Positions 42,479-51,516 of a stretch of DNA of 64,000 nucleotides are shown one piece after another. The notes under the pieces were generated by a model, which made no database searches, was not told the DNA's origin, and saw nothing but the letters and a program-made list of their open reading frames with translations. Source of the stretch: CAZGSD01 sp964528305. Its GTDB lineage: Bacteria; Patescibacteriota; Gracilibacteria; UBA1369. The stretch covers positions 1 through 64,000 of the forward strand of contig CAZGSD010000002.1 of assembly GCA_964528305.1 (NCBI GenBank), read 5' to 3'. A program made the position numbers and the translations under genes. Every line of letters starts with the position of its first letter. Position 1 is the stretch's first letter.

Positions 42479-44557
42479 ATGAAAAATTCATCTTCACTAG
42501 AACCTTCTTCACCCAGGCGCCCATCCCCGGACAACAAACCATCCCAACCTCCTGTAAAAGTCGAGTCTGCGGTCAAAGAGGTAGGTCGCCGTGTTTTTCT
42601 GAGAGCAATGGCTCTGGCTGGAGTAGCCGGCGTGGCTGATCAGGTAGCCCAAGGAGCACTATCCGAAGCTGTGTTTGGGTCAAAAAAAATGGAGGAAAAA
42701 GCACAAATAGAAAGCAAGGAGGTGTTAGAAAAAATCGAGCAAGCCGCTAACGATATAGCCGGGCAGTTTCAGGAGTCTGGTCAGCGACCTAATCAGCTCA
42801 CCGTAATGCGCAAAACTATCGACTATCTCGGGACAGGGCTTTTTATACAGGGGGTATTACAATTGATTTTTGTTCAGGAAAACAATCATATCAATAGCTA
42901 CCAGTATAGCCTACTCGCTATTTTAAACGGATTGAAATACCAGCTGTCCAGCCACGAAGAACGAGAGCATTTGATTAAGGAGCATCAGGGGGCCATCAAG
43001 ACAGGCCTGCTCATAGGCGGAGCCATGACCATAGGCGAAGGGGTAGACGTCAATAATCAAAAAATTATGGCCGCCTGGGAGGCCAAAACCGGTAAACCTA
43101 TGCTCGCCAGGGATAAGGTAGCTTTAATGACCACTTTGTCGTTGGGAGTCAGTTCAATGGGCACGACTTTAGTCAACTCCTCAGTTGTAAAATCTATGGC
43201 TAATGATTTAGCTGATACTGGTGAGAGAGACGCTAATGGGAAGCCGGTTTTGGACGCCAACATCATGGCTATTTGTACCGGGCACAACACCAATCTTTCT
43301 GGTATAGCCCTATTTGGCAATCCTCCTTTCATGGCTGTCTGCGAAAAATATGGATTTGCCGAAGGTATTAAGTGGAAATTCAAAACCATGTTACCCATGG
43401 CCATATACTCTTGGTTTAGCCATACTTTCAAATTGAATCTCGCTATCGCTAAACGGGAAGGATTTACAGGAGCGCAAGCCTTTAAAAAAGCCAAAGAGGA
43501 TACTCTGATCGGGTTGCTGCACCGGGAAAATATCCAGTTTATGGCCAGCACCATTGTTAAGTCTCTGGGCAATGCAGCTAAATATTTTGCTGGAGTTTCA
43601 GGTAAGCAATTTGAGCAGGATAGCAGCGGTATAGAAATGCGCATAGGTGAAATAATATTCAAAAAAATCACCCAACTGGGGGTCAAGTTGCCTTTTTCCG
43701 AACATTTGGAGCACGAAGGAGAACATGGGGGGGAAGGTATTGTTCACCCACACGATCTATCCATCGAGGGCGCGGATACCATAGCCAAAGAATATTTCAA
43801 AACTATGATTCCCACCGACCCGGCAACCCCCTCCAAAGATAATCTAATCGATCAATTATTTGAACAAAGAGATTATCAGGGGCTAAACGATCTGGCTAAA
43901 AAGGCTAACATGCCTCACTTGGAACAACTAGTAGACATTCTGGCCGATTTTCACGATGATAAAAAGATCAACGAAAGTCCCAAACAGGCAGTCAAAGACC
44001 CCAATTGGAGAAGCGCCCTGAATCCTGTTAACATTGCTGATCGCGCCACCGACATGAATCGCATCAAAGCAGCTGCCGGACATAATCTAGCTGATGTCAT
44101 TAATGTCTTTCCTTTTCAGGCCGGCTGTATTCCTTTTTTAGTTCCAGTATTTAAAGAGGCTGTCGCAGAAGCTGAAAAGAATGGCCTCAAAGGGATATCC
44201 AAGGAAATTACTATTTTCTTCATGTTACAGATATTCAGCATGTTCGCTGATAATTACGTGGCTTGTAAAATTGGTCTAGAATTACTCCCAGACAAGCCAC
44301 AAATTGCCTTACTTGGATCAGAGTTGGGAGGCCCATTCACCCCAATTGCTAACATGAGCAATCTGGGTCAATTCAGCATGAATGATTTCCCCATGGCCAC
44401 GGCCTTGGCTAAAGCCTATTGGCATGTTGATTCTACCGTAGTGGGACTAGCATATAGCCAGGCACTAGGTATTATGGGGAAAATGCCATTTTTTAAGGCC
44501 CCCAAAAATCGCACCGCTGTTAAGGCCCCACCCCAAAGCCACGCCGCCATGAATTAA
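42479..44557 (+). CDS. Ion-transporter-superfamily permease (NhaD/ArsB-like)
   Basis: A 692-residue membrane protein. It has two halves with parallel motifs: TNLSGIALFGNPPFMAVCEK in the first and LGSELGGPFTPIANMSNLGQ in the second, corresponding to the GGxxTLIGDPP-type loops of NhaD/ArsB permeases; FADNYVACKIGLELL resembles the DNxP hairpin. The N-terminus (GRRVFLRAMALAGVAGVADQ) has a twin-arginine-like pattern. A His/Glu-rich loop (EHLEHEGEHGGEGIVHPHD) could bind metal. Relatives exchange Na+ for H+ or export arsenite. Its position directly before the ATP synthase operon suggests a role in the ion gradient. Superfamily placement is fair; substrate is inference. Confidence 0.65.
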   Translation: MKNSSSLEPSSPRRPSPDNKPSQPPVKVESAVKEVGRRVFLRAMALAGVAGVADQVAQGALSEAVFGSKKMEEKAQIESKEVLEKIEQAANDIAGQFQESGQRPNQLTVMRKTIDYLGTGLFIQGVLQLIFVQENNHINSYQYSLLAILNGLKYQLSSHEEREHLIKEHQGAIKTGLLIGGAMTIGEGVDVNNQKIMAAWEAKTGKPMLARDKVALMTTLSLGVSSMGTTLVNSSVVKSMANDLADTGERDANGKPVLDANIMAICTGHNTNLSGIALFGNPPFMAVCEKYGFAEGIKWKFKTMLPMAIYSWFSHTFKLNLAIAKREGFTGAQAFKKAKEDTLIGLLHRENIQFMASTIVKSLGNAAKYFAGVSGKQFEQDSSGIEMRIGEIIFKKITQLGVKLPFSEHLEHEGEHGGEGIVHPHDLSIEGADTIAKEYFKTMIPTDPATPSKDNLIDQLFEQRDYQGLNDLAKKANMPHLEQLVDILADFHDDKKINESPKQAVKDPNWRSALNPVNIADRATDMNRIKAAAGHNLADVINVFPFQAGCIPFLVPVFKEAVAEAEKNGLKGISKEITIFFMLQIFSMFADNYVACKIGLELLPDKPQIALLGSELGGPFTPIANMSNLGQFSMNDFPMATALAKAYWHVDSTVVGLAYSQALGIMGKMPFFKAPKNRTAVKAPPQSHAAMN

Positions 44558-44578
44558 AAATATTTAAAGCTGTTCTCT

Positions 44579-44621
44579 CAAGACTTTTAGATAAGTTAGA
44601 AAAAACCTTCTAAAAGTCTTG
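44579..44621 (+). terminator. Terminator-like hairpin after the permease gene
   Basis: CAAGACTTTTAGA (44579-44591) pairs perfectly with TCTAAAAGTCTTG (44609-44621), 13 bp with a 17-base loop. The following CAATTTTAAAATC is only a weak U-tract, so termination may be partial. Confidence 0.65.
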
Positions 44622-44659
44622 CAATTTTAAAATCTTTCATTAAGATGCTCCGGTGATCG

Positions 44660-44689
44660 TTATAGGATATTTAATAAATATCTTATAAT
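44660..44689 (+). promoter_or_regulatory. Predicted promoter of the ATP synthase operon
   Basis: A consensus -10 TATAAT (44684-44689) has a weak -35 TTATAG 18 bases upstream. It precedes the operon's first start codon by 33 bases. Confidence 0.5.
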
Positions 44690-44722
44690 TTTCTAATGCC
44701 CGTTAATTTGTAAGGAATTACA

Positions 44723-45001
44723 TTGAACACCTCTACCCATCATTCATCAGACACCTCCACTCGGCACAACGACATAGTTCGTGGCATGACCCGTCAACGT
44801 ATTCAATATTTCGGGCTCACTATTCTTGTCACTCTGATTTCCGTATTGATATTTGTCGGAGCGGGTTATCTGATCGACCTGAACTCACAGTCCAAGCCCT
44901 TGTTCACATTGCTTGGAGTCGGGCTGTCTTATATTTTCACACAATTCACTCTTGTTCGTCTTATCAAACATTTAACCAGCAAAAAGCATGACAGAAATTA
45001 G
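44723..45001 (+). CDS. atpI: ATP synthase accessory protein I (AtpI/AtpZ-like)
   Basis: A 92-residue protein with two membrane helices (FGLTILVTLISVLIFVGAGYL and FTLLGVGLSYIFTQFTLVRL), placed first in the atp operon as in many bacteria. AtpI helps assemble the c-ring; AtpZ-type proteins may carry divalent ions. The start is a TTG, supported by AAGGA seven bases upstream, one of the clearer ribosome-binding sites in the window. It overlaps atpB by 14 bases. Confidence 0.8.
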   Translation: MNTSTHHSSDTSTRHNDIVRGMTRQRIQYFGLTILVTLISVLIFVGAGYLIDLNSQSKPLFTLLGVGLSYIFTQFTLVRLIKHLTSKKHDRN

Positions 45002-45770
45002 TCTGGTCTCTCCCAATATCATCGAGCTTGGCCCCGTGCACATCACCAATACAGTATTGGGGGGATTTGTCACGACACTAATTATCACTGTTCTGATTTT
45101 TGTCTATGCTCGCAAACCCAAACTGGTTCCAGGTCGCATGCAGTTATTATTTGAAATGATGGTTAGCACTTTTGTAGATTTTGTGAAAGGCGCTTATGGC
45201 GCTAAAAAGGTAAAACGGTATCTATCATTTTATATTACCTTGTTTTTCTTTTTGCTCATCGCTAATCAATTTTCTATTATACCGCTTCTTTCCAATATTA
45301 CTGCTGGTGAAAACGGCCACTACCTACTGCGCATGTCTACGGCTGACTTTAGTCAGACCATTGCGCTAGCGTTGATTGCTGTGCTTGGAGCTCATGCTAT
45401 TGCCTTGCTTACCAATCCAATCAAGCATGTCAATAACTTTCTCAAATTCGATAAATTAATATCTATCCGTAAATTCAGTGATATTCCGAATTATCTATTG
45501 GAAGTTTTTTTAGGCATACTCGATATAGTAGGAGAATTTTCCAAAGTCATATCTCTATCAGCCCGTCTTTTTGGTAATATCTTTGCCGGTGATGTTATGG
45601 TAGTAGTTATAGCGGGCATCGCCGCTGGCTATACTACCTATATAGTGCCCATTCCTTTTCTTTTCCTGGGCATGTTCTCCAGCCTGGTGCAGGCCTTTGT
45701 TTTCGCTATTCTTTGTTTGCAATTTATGTCCGGTACTATCAATGCCGTTCAAACGGAAACAAATGAATAA
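44988..45770 (+). CDS. atpB: F-type ATP synthase subunit a
   Basis: A 260-residue membrane protein with five to six helices. The conserved segment SLSARLFGNIFAGDVMVVV carries the essential arginine (R193) that faces the c-ring, and the last helix (SLVQAFVFAILCLQFM) has the conserved Gln. It forms the two ion half-channels. It starts 14 bases inside atpI. Confidence 0.95.
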   Translation: MTEISLVSPNIIELGPVHITNTVLGGFVTTLIITVLIFVYARKPKLVPGRMQLLFEMMVSTFVDFVKGAYGAKKVKRYLSFYITLFFFLLIANQFSIIPLLSNITAGENGHYLLRMSTADFSQTIALALIAVLGAHAIALLTNPIKHVNNFLKFDKLISIRKFSDIPNYLLEVFLGILDIVGEFSKVISLSARLFGNIFAGDVMVVVIAGIAAGYTTYIVPIPFLFLGMFSSLVQAFVFAILCLQFMSGTINAVQTETNE

Positions 45771-45805
45771 ATTTTATATTTAATAATTTTTAACCAAAAA
45801 TTTAT

Positions 45806-46033
45806 ATGGAAGAAGGATTGAAGTTTTTAGCTGCCGGTCTGTGCATGGGGATTGGATCTTATGGCCCAGCGGTAGCTGAGGGGAGAGTGGCGGCTAAAAC
45901 CATGGAAGCTATCGGTCGCAATCCGGAAATTGCCGATTCTATTTTTCCAAAAATGATCGTTTCAATGGCCATCTGTGAATCCACTGGTATTTACTCTTTG
46001 GTAGTTGCACTGATTCTACTTTTCGTTGTTTAA
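45806..46033 (+). CDS. atpE: F-type ATP synthase subunit c (two-carboxylate, Na+-type site)
   Basis: A 75-residue hairpin of two helices joined by the polar loop GRNPE. The ion carboxylate is E58 in CESTGIYSLV. S59, T60 and Y63 match the Na+ ligand set of Ilyobacter tartaricus (E65, S66, T67, Y70). Where that enzyme has Q32 in helix 1, this one has a second glutamate, E25 (PAVAEGRVAAK), the same 33-residue spacing. This two-carboxylate arrangement was described for the Fusobacterium nucleatum Na+-driven rotor. I infer Na+ coupling; whether H+ also works must be measured. Confidence 0.95.
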   Translation: MEEGLKFLAAGLCMGIGSYGPAVAEGRVAAKTMEAIGRNPEIADSIFPKMIVSMAICESTGIYSLVVALILLFVV

Positions 46034-46057
46034 TTTTAACTTTATAGATTATTTCCC

Positions 46058-46555
46058 ATGGACGCATTATTAAAACTTGGAATTGATTGGCAAAGTATTA
46101 TCTTTTATATAGTCAATTTCGGCATACTATTTTTCCTAATCGGAAAATTTTTCGTACCACCTATTCTGGGAATTTTAGACAAACGTCGTGAGGCCATCCA
46201 AACCAGTTTAAGTGAAGCGGAGAAATTGCAGCGCGAGTTCCAAAAGAAAATGTCTGAAATAGAAGCCGAAAAAGCAGAAGCTCAGCAGGTTATGATTAAA
46301 GAAATGGATAAACTGCAAGCCTCATTGGACAAGAAAAAACATGAAATGAAAGTAGAGATGGAAGCTCAGAAATTAAAAATGCTGGAAGAAGCCCAAAAGG
46401 AAATTGAAGCTCGCAAGGCACAAATTCTGCATAACGCTGAAGCTCAAACAGTAGAACTAATTAAGAAAATGGTCATGTATATCGTACAAAACAAATTGCC
46501 AGCCGAGATGGTGGAGCAAAGTGTTAAAGAAGCTTGGGCAGTATATAACAAATAA
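46058..46555 (+). CDS. atpF: F-type ATP synthase subunit b
   Basis: A 165-residue protein with one N-terminal membrane helix (IIFYIVNFGILFFLIGKFFV) followed by LGILDKRREAIQTSL and a long charged coiled coil to the end. It is the peripheral stalk that holds the alpha3-beta3 head static. Normal length; a single b gene suggests a homodimer. Confidence 0.93.
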   Translation: MDALLKLGIDWQSIIFYIVNFGILFFLIGKFFVPPILGILDKRREAIQTSLSEAEKLQREFQKKMSEIEAEKAEAQQVMIKEMDKLQASLDKKKHEMKVEMEAQKLKMLEEAQKEIEARKAQILHNAEAQTVELIKKMVMYIVQNKLPAEMVEQSVKEAWAVYNK

Positions 46556-46567
46556 TTTTTCTGTCAG

Positions 46568-47101
46568 ATGCAAAACTCTCTACTCTCCGCCACATTACTG
46601 GATATACTCAGTGTTCTAAAACATAATGAGCAGTTTTTCACACTGGATCAATCGGCCAGACAATCTGCCGTAAAGGAGCTTAAATTTACGCCAAACACCG
46701 CAGATTATCTGGCAAGTGTCAGCAAGGAAATGTTTATCGCCGATCTGGAAGAGGTTGTTAGCATTATGTTAAACAGCCCCTACAAAAACAGCAGAAAAAC
46801 AGCCATCTCCATAATCGAATTACTATCCAGTTTTTTCGATCATCAAGTGGAAGCTGATTTAGAGAAAATGATGAACAGTGATGGTATTAAACATCATTTG
46901 TTAATACAATCCCCAGTACGTTTAAGTTCAGAAATGAAAGAAGACATCCGCCTTGCTATGCATAAAAAACATCCAGAAGCTACACCGATTTTCGTAGTCA
47001 ACAAAAACCTGATCGGAGGACTGCGCATCTATATCGATGGTCATGTGGAGGACCTCTCCTGGCAGTCAAAGATCAATATCCTTACTTCCTTAAAACAATA
47101 A
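46568..47101 (+). CDS. atpH: F-type ATP synthase subunit delta
   Basis: A 177-residue protein of the OSCP/delta family, identified by its place between b and alpha and by the C-terminal motif KNLIGGLRIYIDGHVEDLSWQ. It links the peripheral stalk to the top of F1. The N-terminal helical domain is divergent, as is common. Its TAA overlaps the atpA ATG by one base (TAATG). Confidence 0.88.
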   Translation: MQNSLLSATLLDILSVLKHNEQFFTLDQSARQSAVKELKFTPNTADYLASVSKEMFIADLEEVVSIMLNSPYKNSRKTAISIIELLSSFFDHQVEADLEKMMNSDGIKHHLLIQSPVRLSSEMKEDIRLAMHKKHPEATPIFVVNKNLIGGLRIYIDGHVEDLSWQSKINILTSLKQ

Positions 47102-48612
47102 TGAATATGCCTCAAGAAAATCTCAAATCTTTTCTGGATAGGCTGGAAAAATCACTGCATGGCGGTTCTGAGAAATCTCATCATGGCGCCAAACAGGGGA
47201 TAATCCAGTCTTACAAGGATGGAGTAATAGTCATCAAAGGCCTCTCCGGATTGAAAATGGGCGAAGTGGTTTCCATCGAGGGATCCGACACCAAAGCCCT
47301 GGTGATGAATCTGGAAAAAGAAACAGCCTATGCCTTGGTATTACAAGGCGGCGAGGGACTACGCGAAGGAATGTTTGTTATTTCTACAGATGCCAACCTG
47401 GCCATGCCTGTTGGCGAAAATTTCATTGGACGCGCGGTTGATGCTCTTGGAGAGGCCATTGACGATGGTGGTCCCATCAAAGCTGTGAGCCATAATATGA
47501 TTGAAAGAAACGCTCCCGGCGTTATGGCCAGAAAATCCGTACATCAACCCGTACAAACCGGGTTAGTTGCTATAGATGCACTTATTCCAATCGGAAGAGG
47601 ACAGCGCGAGCTGATCATTGGCGACAGACAAACAGGTAAAACAACCGTGGCTCTGGACACTATCATCAATCAAAAAGGCCAGGACATGATATGTATCTAT
47701 GTGGCTATCGCACAACGTGAATCCAAAACAGCCCAAGTCTATCAGACTCTCAAAGAAGCAGGGGCTCTCGATTATAGCTTAATAGTATCAGCATCTGCCG
47801 CCTCTTCAGCTGTTATGCAATTTTTAGCGCCCTTTTCAGCCATGGCTATCGCCGAGTACTTTATGTACAAAGGCCGTGACGTCTTGGTAGTTTTTGATGA
47901 TTTATCAAAACATGCAGTAGCTTACCGCGAAATGTCTTTGCTTTTACGCCGCCCACCAGGACGCGAAGCTTATCCGGGTGATGTGTTCTATCTACATTCC
48001 CGTCTATTAGAACGTGCCGCTAAGCTAAATCAAGATGCGGGGGGCGGTAGTATCACAGCTCTCCCAATCGTAGAAACCCAGGCCGGCGATGTCTCTGCCT
48101 ACATTCCAACCAATGTAATTTCTATTACTGATGGCCAAATCTTTTTGAAAGGAGAATTGTTCAACAAAGGTATTCGCCCAGCCATAGATGTGGGCATATC
48201 AGTTTCTCGTGTTGGTGGCGCCGCTCAAACTAAACTTATTAAAAAAGTATCAGGTTCAGCCAAACTGGATTTGGCCCAATATTATGAATTAGAAGCATTT
48301 GCCCAATTTTCATCTGAACTGGACGATGTCACCAAAGCGCAACTCACTCGCGGTAAACGTGTGGTAGAGGCTCTGAAGCAAAAAAACAATCACCCTTATC
48401 GTCTATGGGAAGAAGCAGCCGTACTCGTTGCTGCTACCAAAGGGTATTTGGATAAATTCACAGAAAAAGAATGCGCTCAGAAAATAAAAATATTGTTGAC
48501 CTACATTGAAACAAACGTGCCAGATCTGATTAAAAAAATTGATCTGCAAAAAGAATACACCCCGGAAATCGAAAAAGAACTGCTCTCCACTTTGGACAAA
48601 GTTTACGCTTAA
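47101..48612 (+). CDS. atpA: F-type ATP synthase subunit alpha
   Basis: A 503-residue non-catalytic nucleotide-binding subunit. The Walker A motif is G174-DRQTGKT-T182; the alpha signature PAIDVGISVSRVGGAAQ is near residue 360. The N-terminal beta-barrel and C-terminal helical domains are complete. Its start codon overlaps the atpH stop, which should help keep the 3:1 synthesis ratio by translation control. Confidence 0.97.
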   Translation: MNMPQENLKSFLDRLEKSLHGGSEKSHHGAKQGIIQSYKDGVIVIKGLSGLKMGEVVSIEGSDTKALVMNLEKETAYALVLQGGEGLREGMFVISTDANLAMPVGENFIGRAVDALGEAIDDGGPIKAVSHNMIERNAPGVMARKSVHQPVQTGLVAIDALIPIGRGQRELIIGDRQTGKTTVALDTIINQKGQDMICIYVAIAQRESKTAQVYQTLKEAGALDYSLIVSASAASSAVMQFLAPFSAMAIAEYFMYKGRDVLVVFDDLSKHAVAYREMSLLLRRPPGREAYPGDVFYLHSRLLERAAKLNQDAGGGSITALPIVETQAGDVSAYIPTNVISITDGQIFLKGELFNKGIRPAIDVGISVSRVGGAAQTKLIKKVSGSAKLDLAQYYELEAFAQFSSELDDVTKAQLTRGKRVVEALKQKNNHPYRLWEEAAVLVAATKGYLDKFTEKECAQKIKILLTYIETNVPDLIKKIDLQKEYTPEIEKELLSTLDKVYA

Positions 48613-48623
48613 ATTGATAAATC

Positions 48624-49514
48624 ATGGCTTCACTCATCGAAGTAAGAGGAAAAATCAGTGGTGTTAAAAACACCAAAAAAATCACTAAAGCCATGCAATT
48701 GGTGGCTACTTCAAAAATGAAGCTTTTCCAAAAAAAGGCTGTTTCCACTCGCAACTATGTTTGGGACATGCTAAAAACCCTCTCCTCCAATCTGGGAAAT
48801 AGTGCCGACAATATCTACACTCATAAGAGAACTCAGGGAAAAACTCTCTTTGTCCTATACACATCCGATAAAGGTCTATGCGGAGCTCTCAATGTCAACA
48901 TGATCAAAACAATGATCAGATCTGATAAATGGAAATCCACACCAGCTGATCAACGCCTACTGATTACTATCGGCCGCAAAGCTCACGAATTTGCCAAAGC
49001 AAATAAAATTCCATTAGCCAAACACTACGCCGGAATGCCAGAAAATCTACATGTCATGGACACTCTCACGGTAGTAGATGGCTTGTTATCATATTGGCAT
49101 AGCGGAGAAGCCAAAGAAATTATTCTAATTGCTCCACACTTTCACAACACCTTCACCTTTTACCCACGTCTTAAAACATTTTTGCCCTTTTCCCATCAAA
49201 TGATTCATAGCCATTTAGGCCATGAAAACAATGATCTACCAAAGGCCCCATCTAGCCCCGGCTACATGTTTTATGAACCAAGTCATGAGCGCGTAGTCGA
49301 ATATCTGTTTGAATTGATTATTCAGGGGCTTTTCGTTCAATCATTTTTCGAATTAAAAGCTTCAGAGTATTCTAGTCGCATGCTTGCCATGAAAAACGCT
49401 ACAGATTCAGCAGAAAATATTATTCTCGATCTAACACGAATTTACAATAAAACCCGTCAACAAGCCATCACTCAGCAATTAGCCGAATTAATCGGCGGCA
49501 GTCAGGAAGTATAA
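48624..49514 (+). CDS. atpG: F-type ATP synthase subunit gamma
   Basis: A 296-residue central-stalk protein. The N-terminal helix ASLIEVRGKISGVKNTKKIT and the C-terminal helix RMLAMKNATDSAENIILDL form the rotating coiled coil. SDKGLCGALNVNM is the family motif in the globular part. It contains about ten extra residues in the middle relative to E. coli. Confidence 0.94.
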   Translation: MASLIEVRGKISGVKNTKKITKAMQLVATSKMKLFQKKAVSTRNYVWDMLKTLSSNLGNSADNIYTHKRTQGKTLFVLYTSDKGLCGALNVNMIKTMIRSDKWKSTPADQRLLITIGRKAHEFAKANKIPLAKHYAGMPENLHVMDTLTVVDGLLSYWHSGEAKEIILIAPHFHNTFTFYPRLKTFLPFSHQMIHSHLGHENNDLPKAPSSPGYMFYEPSHERVVEYLFELIIQGLFVQSFFELKASEYSSRMLAMKNATDSAENIILDLTRIYNKTRQQAITQQLAELIGGSQEV

Positions 49515-49547
49515 TTTATCAAAAAATCCATTCATTAATTTTCTCCT

Positions 49548-50972
49548 ATGAAATTAAAAGAAAGCAAATCCAAAAACTCCTCCAATGGAGTTACTCTGCC
49601 CACAGGGAAAATTGTCAAAATTGTCGGTGTTGTAGTTGACGTATTTTTTGCGGAACACATCCCAGATCGCTATGCGGCACTAAAAGTAGGCGAAACAGTA
49701 TTGGAAGTACAGGCCCATTTGGGAGGTGGTATAGTCCGAACAGTTTCTATGAGCACGACCGACGGCCTGGCCTGCGGTATGGAAGTAGTAGACACTATGA
49801 GTAGTATTACTACACCAGTTGGTAAAGAAGTGCTGGGACGAGTATTCAATGTTGTTGGAGAACCTATCGATGGCAAAGCTGAAATACCAGCCAACGTAGA
49901 GAGACGCTCCATTCACGCCATGCCACCAGCTTTTTCCGAACAAAGTGGCAAAGTGGAAGTTTTTGAAACAGGCATAAAAGTGGTTGATTTGCTTGTACCA
50001 TTCATCAAAGGAGGCAAAATCGCTTTATTTGGTGGAGCCGGCGTTGGAAAAACAGTTATTATGCAGGAGTTGATTCACAATGTAGCCATGAGTCATGGTG
50101 GATATTCAGTATTTGCCGGTGTTGGAGAACGTTCTCGTGAGGGTAACGATCTGATCCATGAAATGACAGATTCCGGAGTAATTGATAAATTAGCCATGGT
50201 CTTCGGACAAATGAACGAACCACCAGGAGCCCGTATGCGCGTAGCATTCACAGGTTTAACTATTGCCGAAAAATTCCGTGACGAAGGTAAAGACATACTG
50301 ATGTTTATCGACAATATCTTCCGTTTCACTCAGGCCGGTGCCGAGGTTTCCGCATTGCTTGGAAGAATGCCTTCAGCCGTGGGATATCAACCAACCCTGG
50401 CCACAGACATGGCCGTTCTGCAAGAACGTATTACTTCCACCAAAAAAGGATCCATTACTTCTGTGCAGGCTGTATATGTACCAGCGGATGATCTCACTGA
50501 TCCAGCACCAGCTACCACTTTTTCACATTTGGACGCCACAGTGGTTCTATCACGCAAGCAGGCATCTATGGGGCTTTATCCAGCTGTTGATCCACTGGAT
50601 TCCACTTCCCAGGCTTTAACAGAAGAAATCGTTGGCACTGAACATTATCGTGTTGCCACTGGCGTACAGCAATTATTGCAACGCTACAAAGAACTACAAG
50701 ATGTAATTGCTATTCTTGGTATGGACGAGCTTTCCGAAGAAGACAAATTAGTGGTTAATCGCGCTCGTAAAGTACAAAAATTCCTCTCACAAAACTTCTT
50801 CGTAGCCGAACAATTCACAGGTGTCCCAGGCCAATTTATTAAAAAAGAAGACACCGTGAAAAGTTTTGCCGAAATATTAGATGGAAAATGTGATGATTTA
50901 TCTGAGGCCCACTTCTATATGGCAGGTACCATCGAGGATGTTCGAAGCCGCCAAAGCAAAAATCTCAAATAA
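49548..50972 (+). CDS. atpD: F-type ATP synthase subunit beta
   Basis: A 474-residue catalytic subunit. Walker A is G162-GAGVGK-T169, the catalytic glutamate follows in AGVGERSREGNDL, and ILMFIDNIFRFTQAG is Walker B. PSAVGYQPTLATDM and the DELSEEDKL loop of the C-terminal domain are intact. It makes ATP from ADP and phosphate as gamma rotates. The N-terminus has a 15-residue Lys/Ser-rich extension before the usual start of the beta-barrel. Confidence 0.98.
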   Translation: MKLKESKSKNSSNGVTLPTGKIVKIVGVVVDVFFAEHIPDRYAALKVGETVLEVQAHLGGGIVRTVSMSTTDGLACGMEVVDTMSSITTPVGKEVLGRVFNVVGEPIDGKAEIPANVERRSIHAMPPAFSEQSGKVEVFETGIKVVDLLVPFIKGGKIALFGGAGVGKTVIMQELIHNVAMSHGGYSVFAGVGERSREGNDLIHEMTDSGVIDKLAMVFGQMNEPPGARMRVAFTGLTIAEKFRDEGKDILMFIDNIFRFTQAGAEVSALLGRMPSAVGYQPTLATDMAVLQERITSTKKGSITSVQAVYVPADDLTDPAPATTFSHLDATVVLSRKQASMGLYPAVDPLDSTSQALTEEIVGTEHYRVATGVQQLLQRYKELQDVIAILGMDELSEEDKLVVNRARKVQKFLSQNFFVAEQFTGVPGQFIKKEDTVKSFAEILDGKCDDLSEAHFYMAGTIEDVRSRQSKNLK

Positions 50973-50984
50973 TAAATTCCAGCC

Positions 50985-51395
50985 TTGAAAACATTCAATC
51001 TCACAATTCGCACCCCAGAAAAACAGGTTTACAGTGGACCAGCTATTTATTTGAAACTTTTTACTGAAGCTGGTCTACTGAAATTGTTTCCAGGACACGC
51101 CGATCTCACTGGAGTAGTAACATTTTCTCCAGTGATTTTCGAAAATGATCATGGGCAGGAGGAGATTTACATAGCCAAAAGGGGACTACTGCGCGTGGAT
51201 TGTCCGAGGAACAGCATGGATTTAATGGTATTGGACTGCCAACTCAAAGCCGAAATGAATCATGCCAGTTCATTAGAGTATCTCCAGTTTATCGAAAAAG
51301 AATTAGCTCAAAAACACGATCTATCCGATTTTAAAATCCGTTACATGGAAGAAGAAAAAGTAATGATAGAGAAACAGATCAAACATTTGAGCTAA
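50985..51395 (+). CDS. atpC: F-type ATP synthase subunit epsilon
   Basis: A 136-residue protein with the N-terminal beta sandwich (FNLTIRTPEKQVYSGPA, LLKLFPGHADLTGVV) and a C-terminal pair of helices that can inhibit ATP hydrolysis. It starts at a TTG 12 bases after atpD; no ATG is available nearby, and the family N-terminus requires this start. Last gene of the operon. Confidence 0.92.
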   Translation: MKTFNLTIRTPEKQVYSGPAIYLKLFTEAGLLKLFPGHADLTGVVTFSPVIFENDHGQEEIYIAKRGLLRVDCPRNSMDLMVLDCQLKAEMNHASSLEYLQFIEKELAQKHDLSDFKIRYMEEEKVMIEKQIKHLS

Positions 51396-51516
51396 AAATC
51401 AACTTTTAATTACAGCAATTTCCTATATCATAACCGCGGTCCGGTTTTTGATGGCATTTTCTGGATAACCAGAGGAAGTCACAAAGCGGACGGGAACACC
51501 TCAGAAAAAGAGGACA

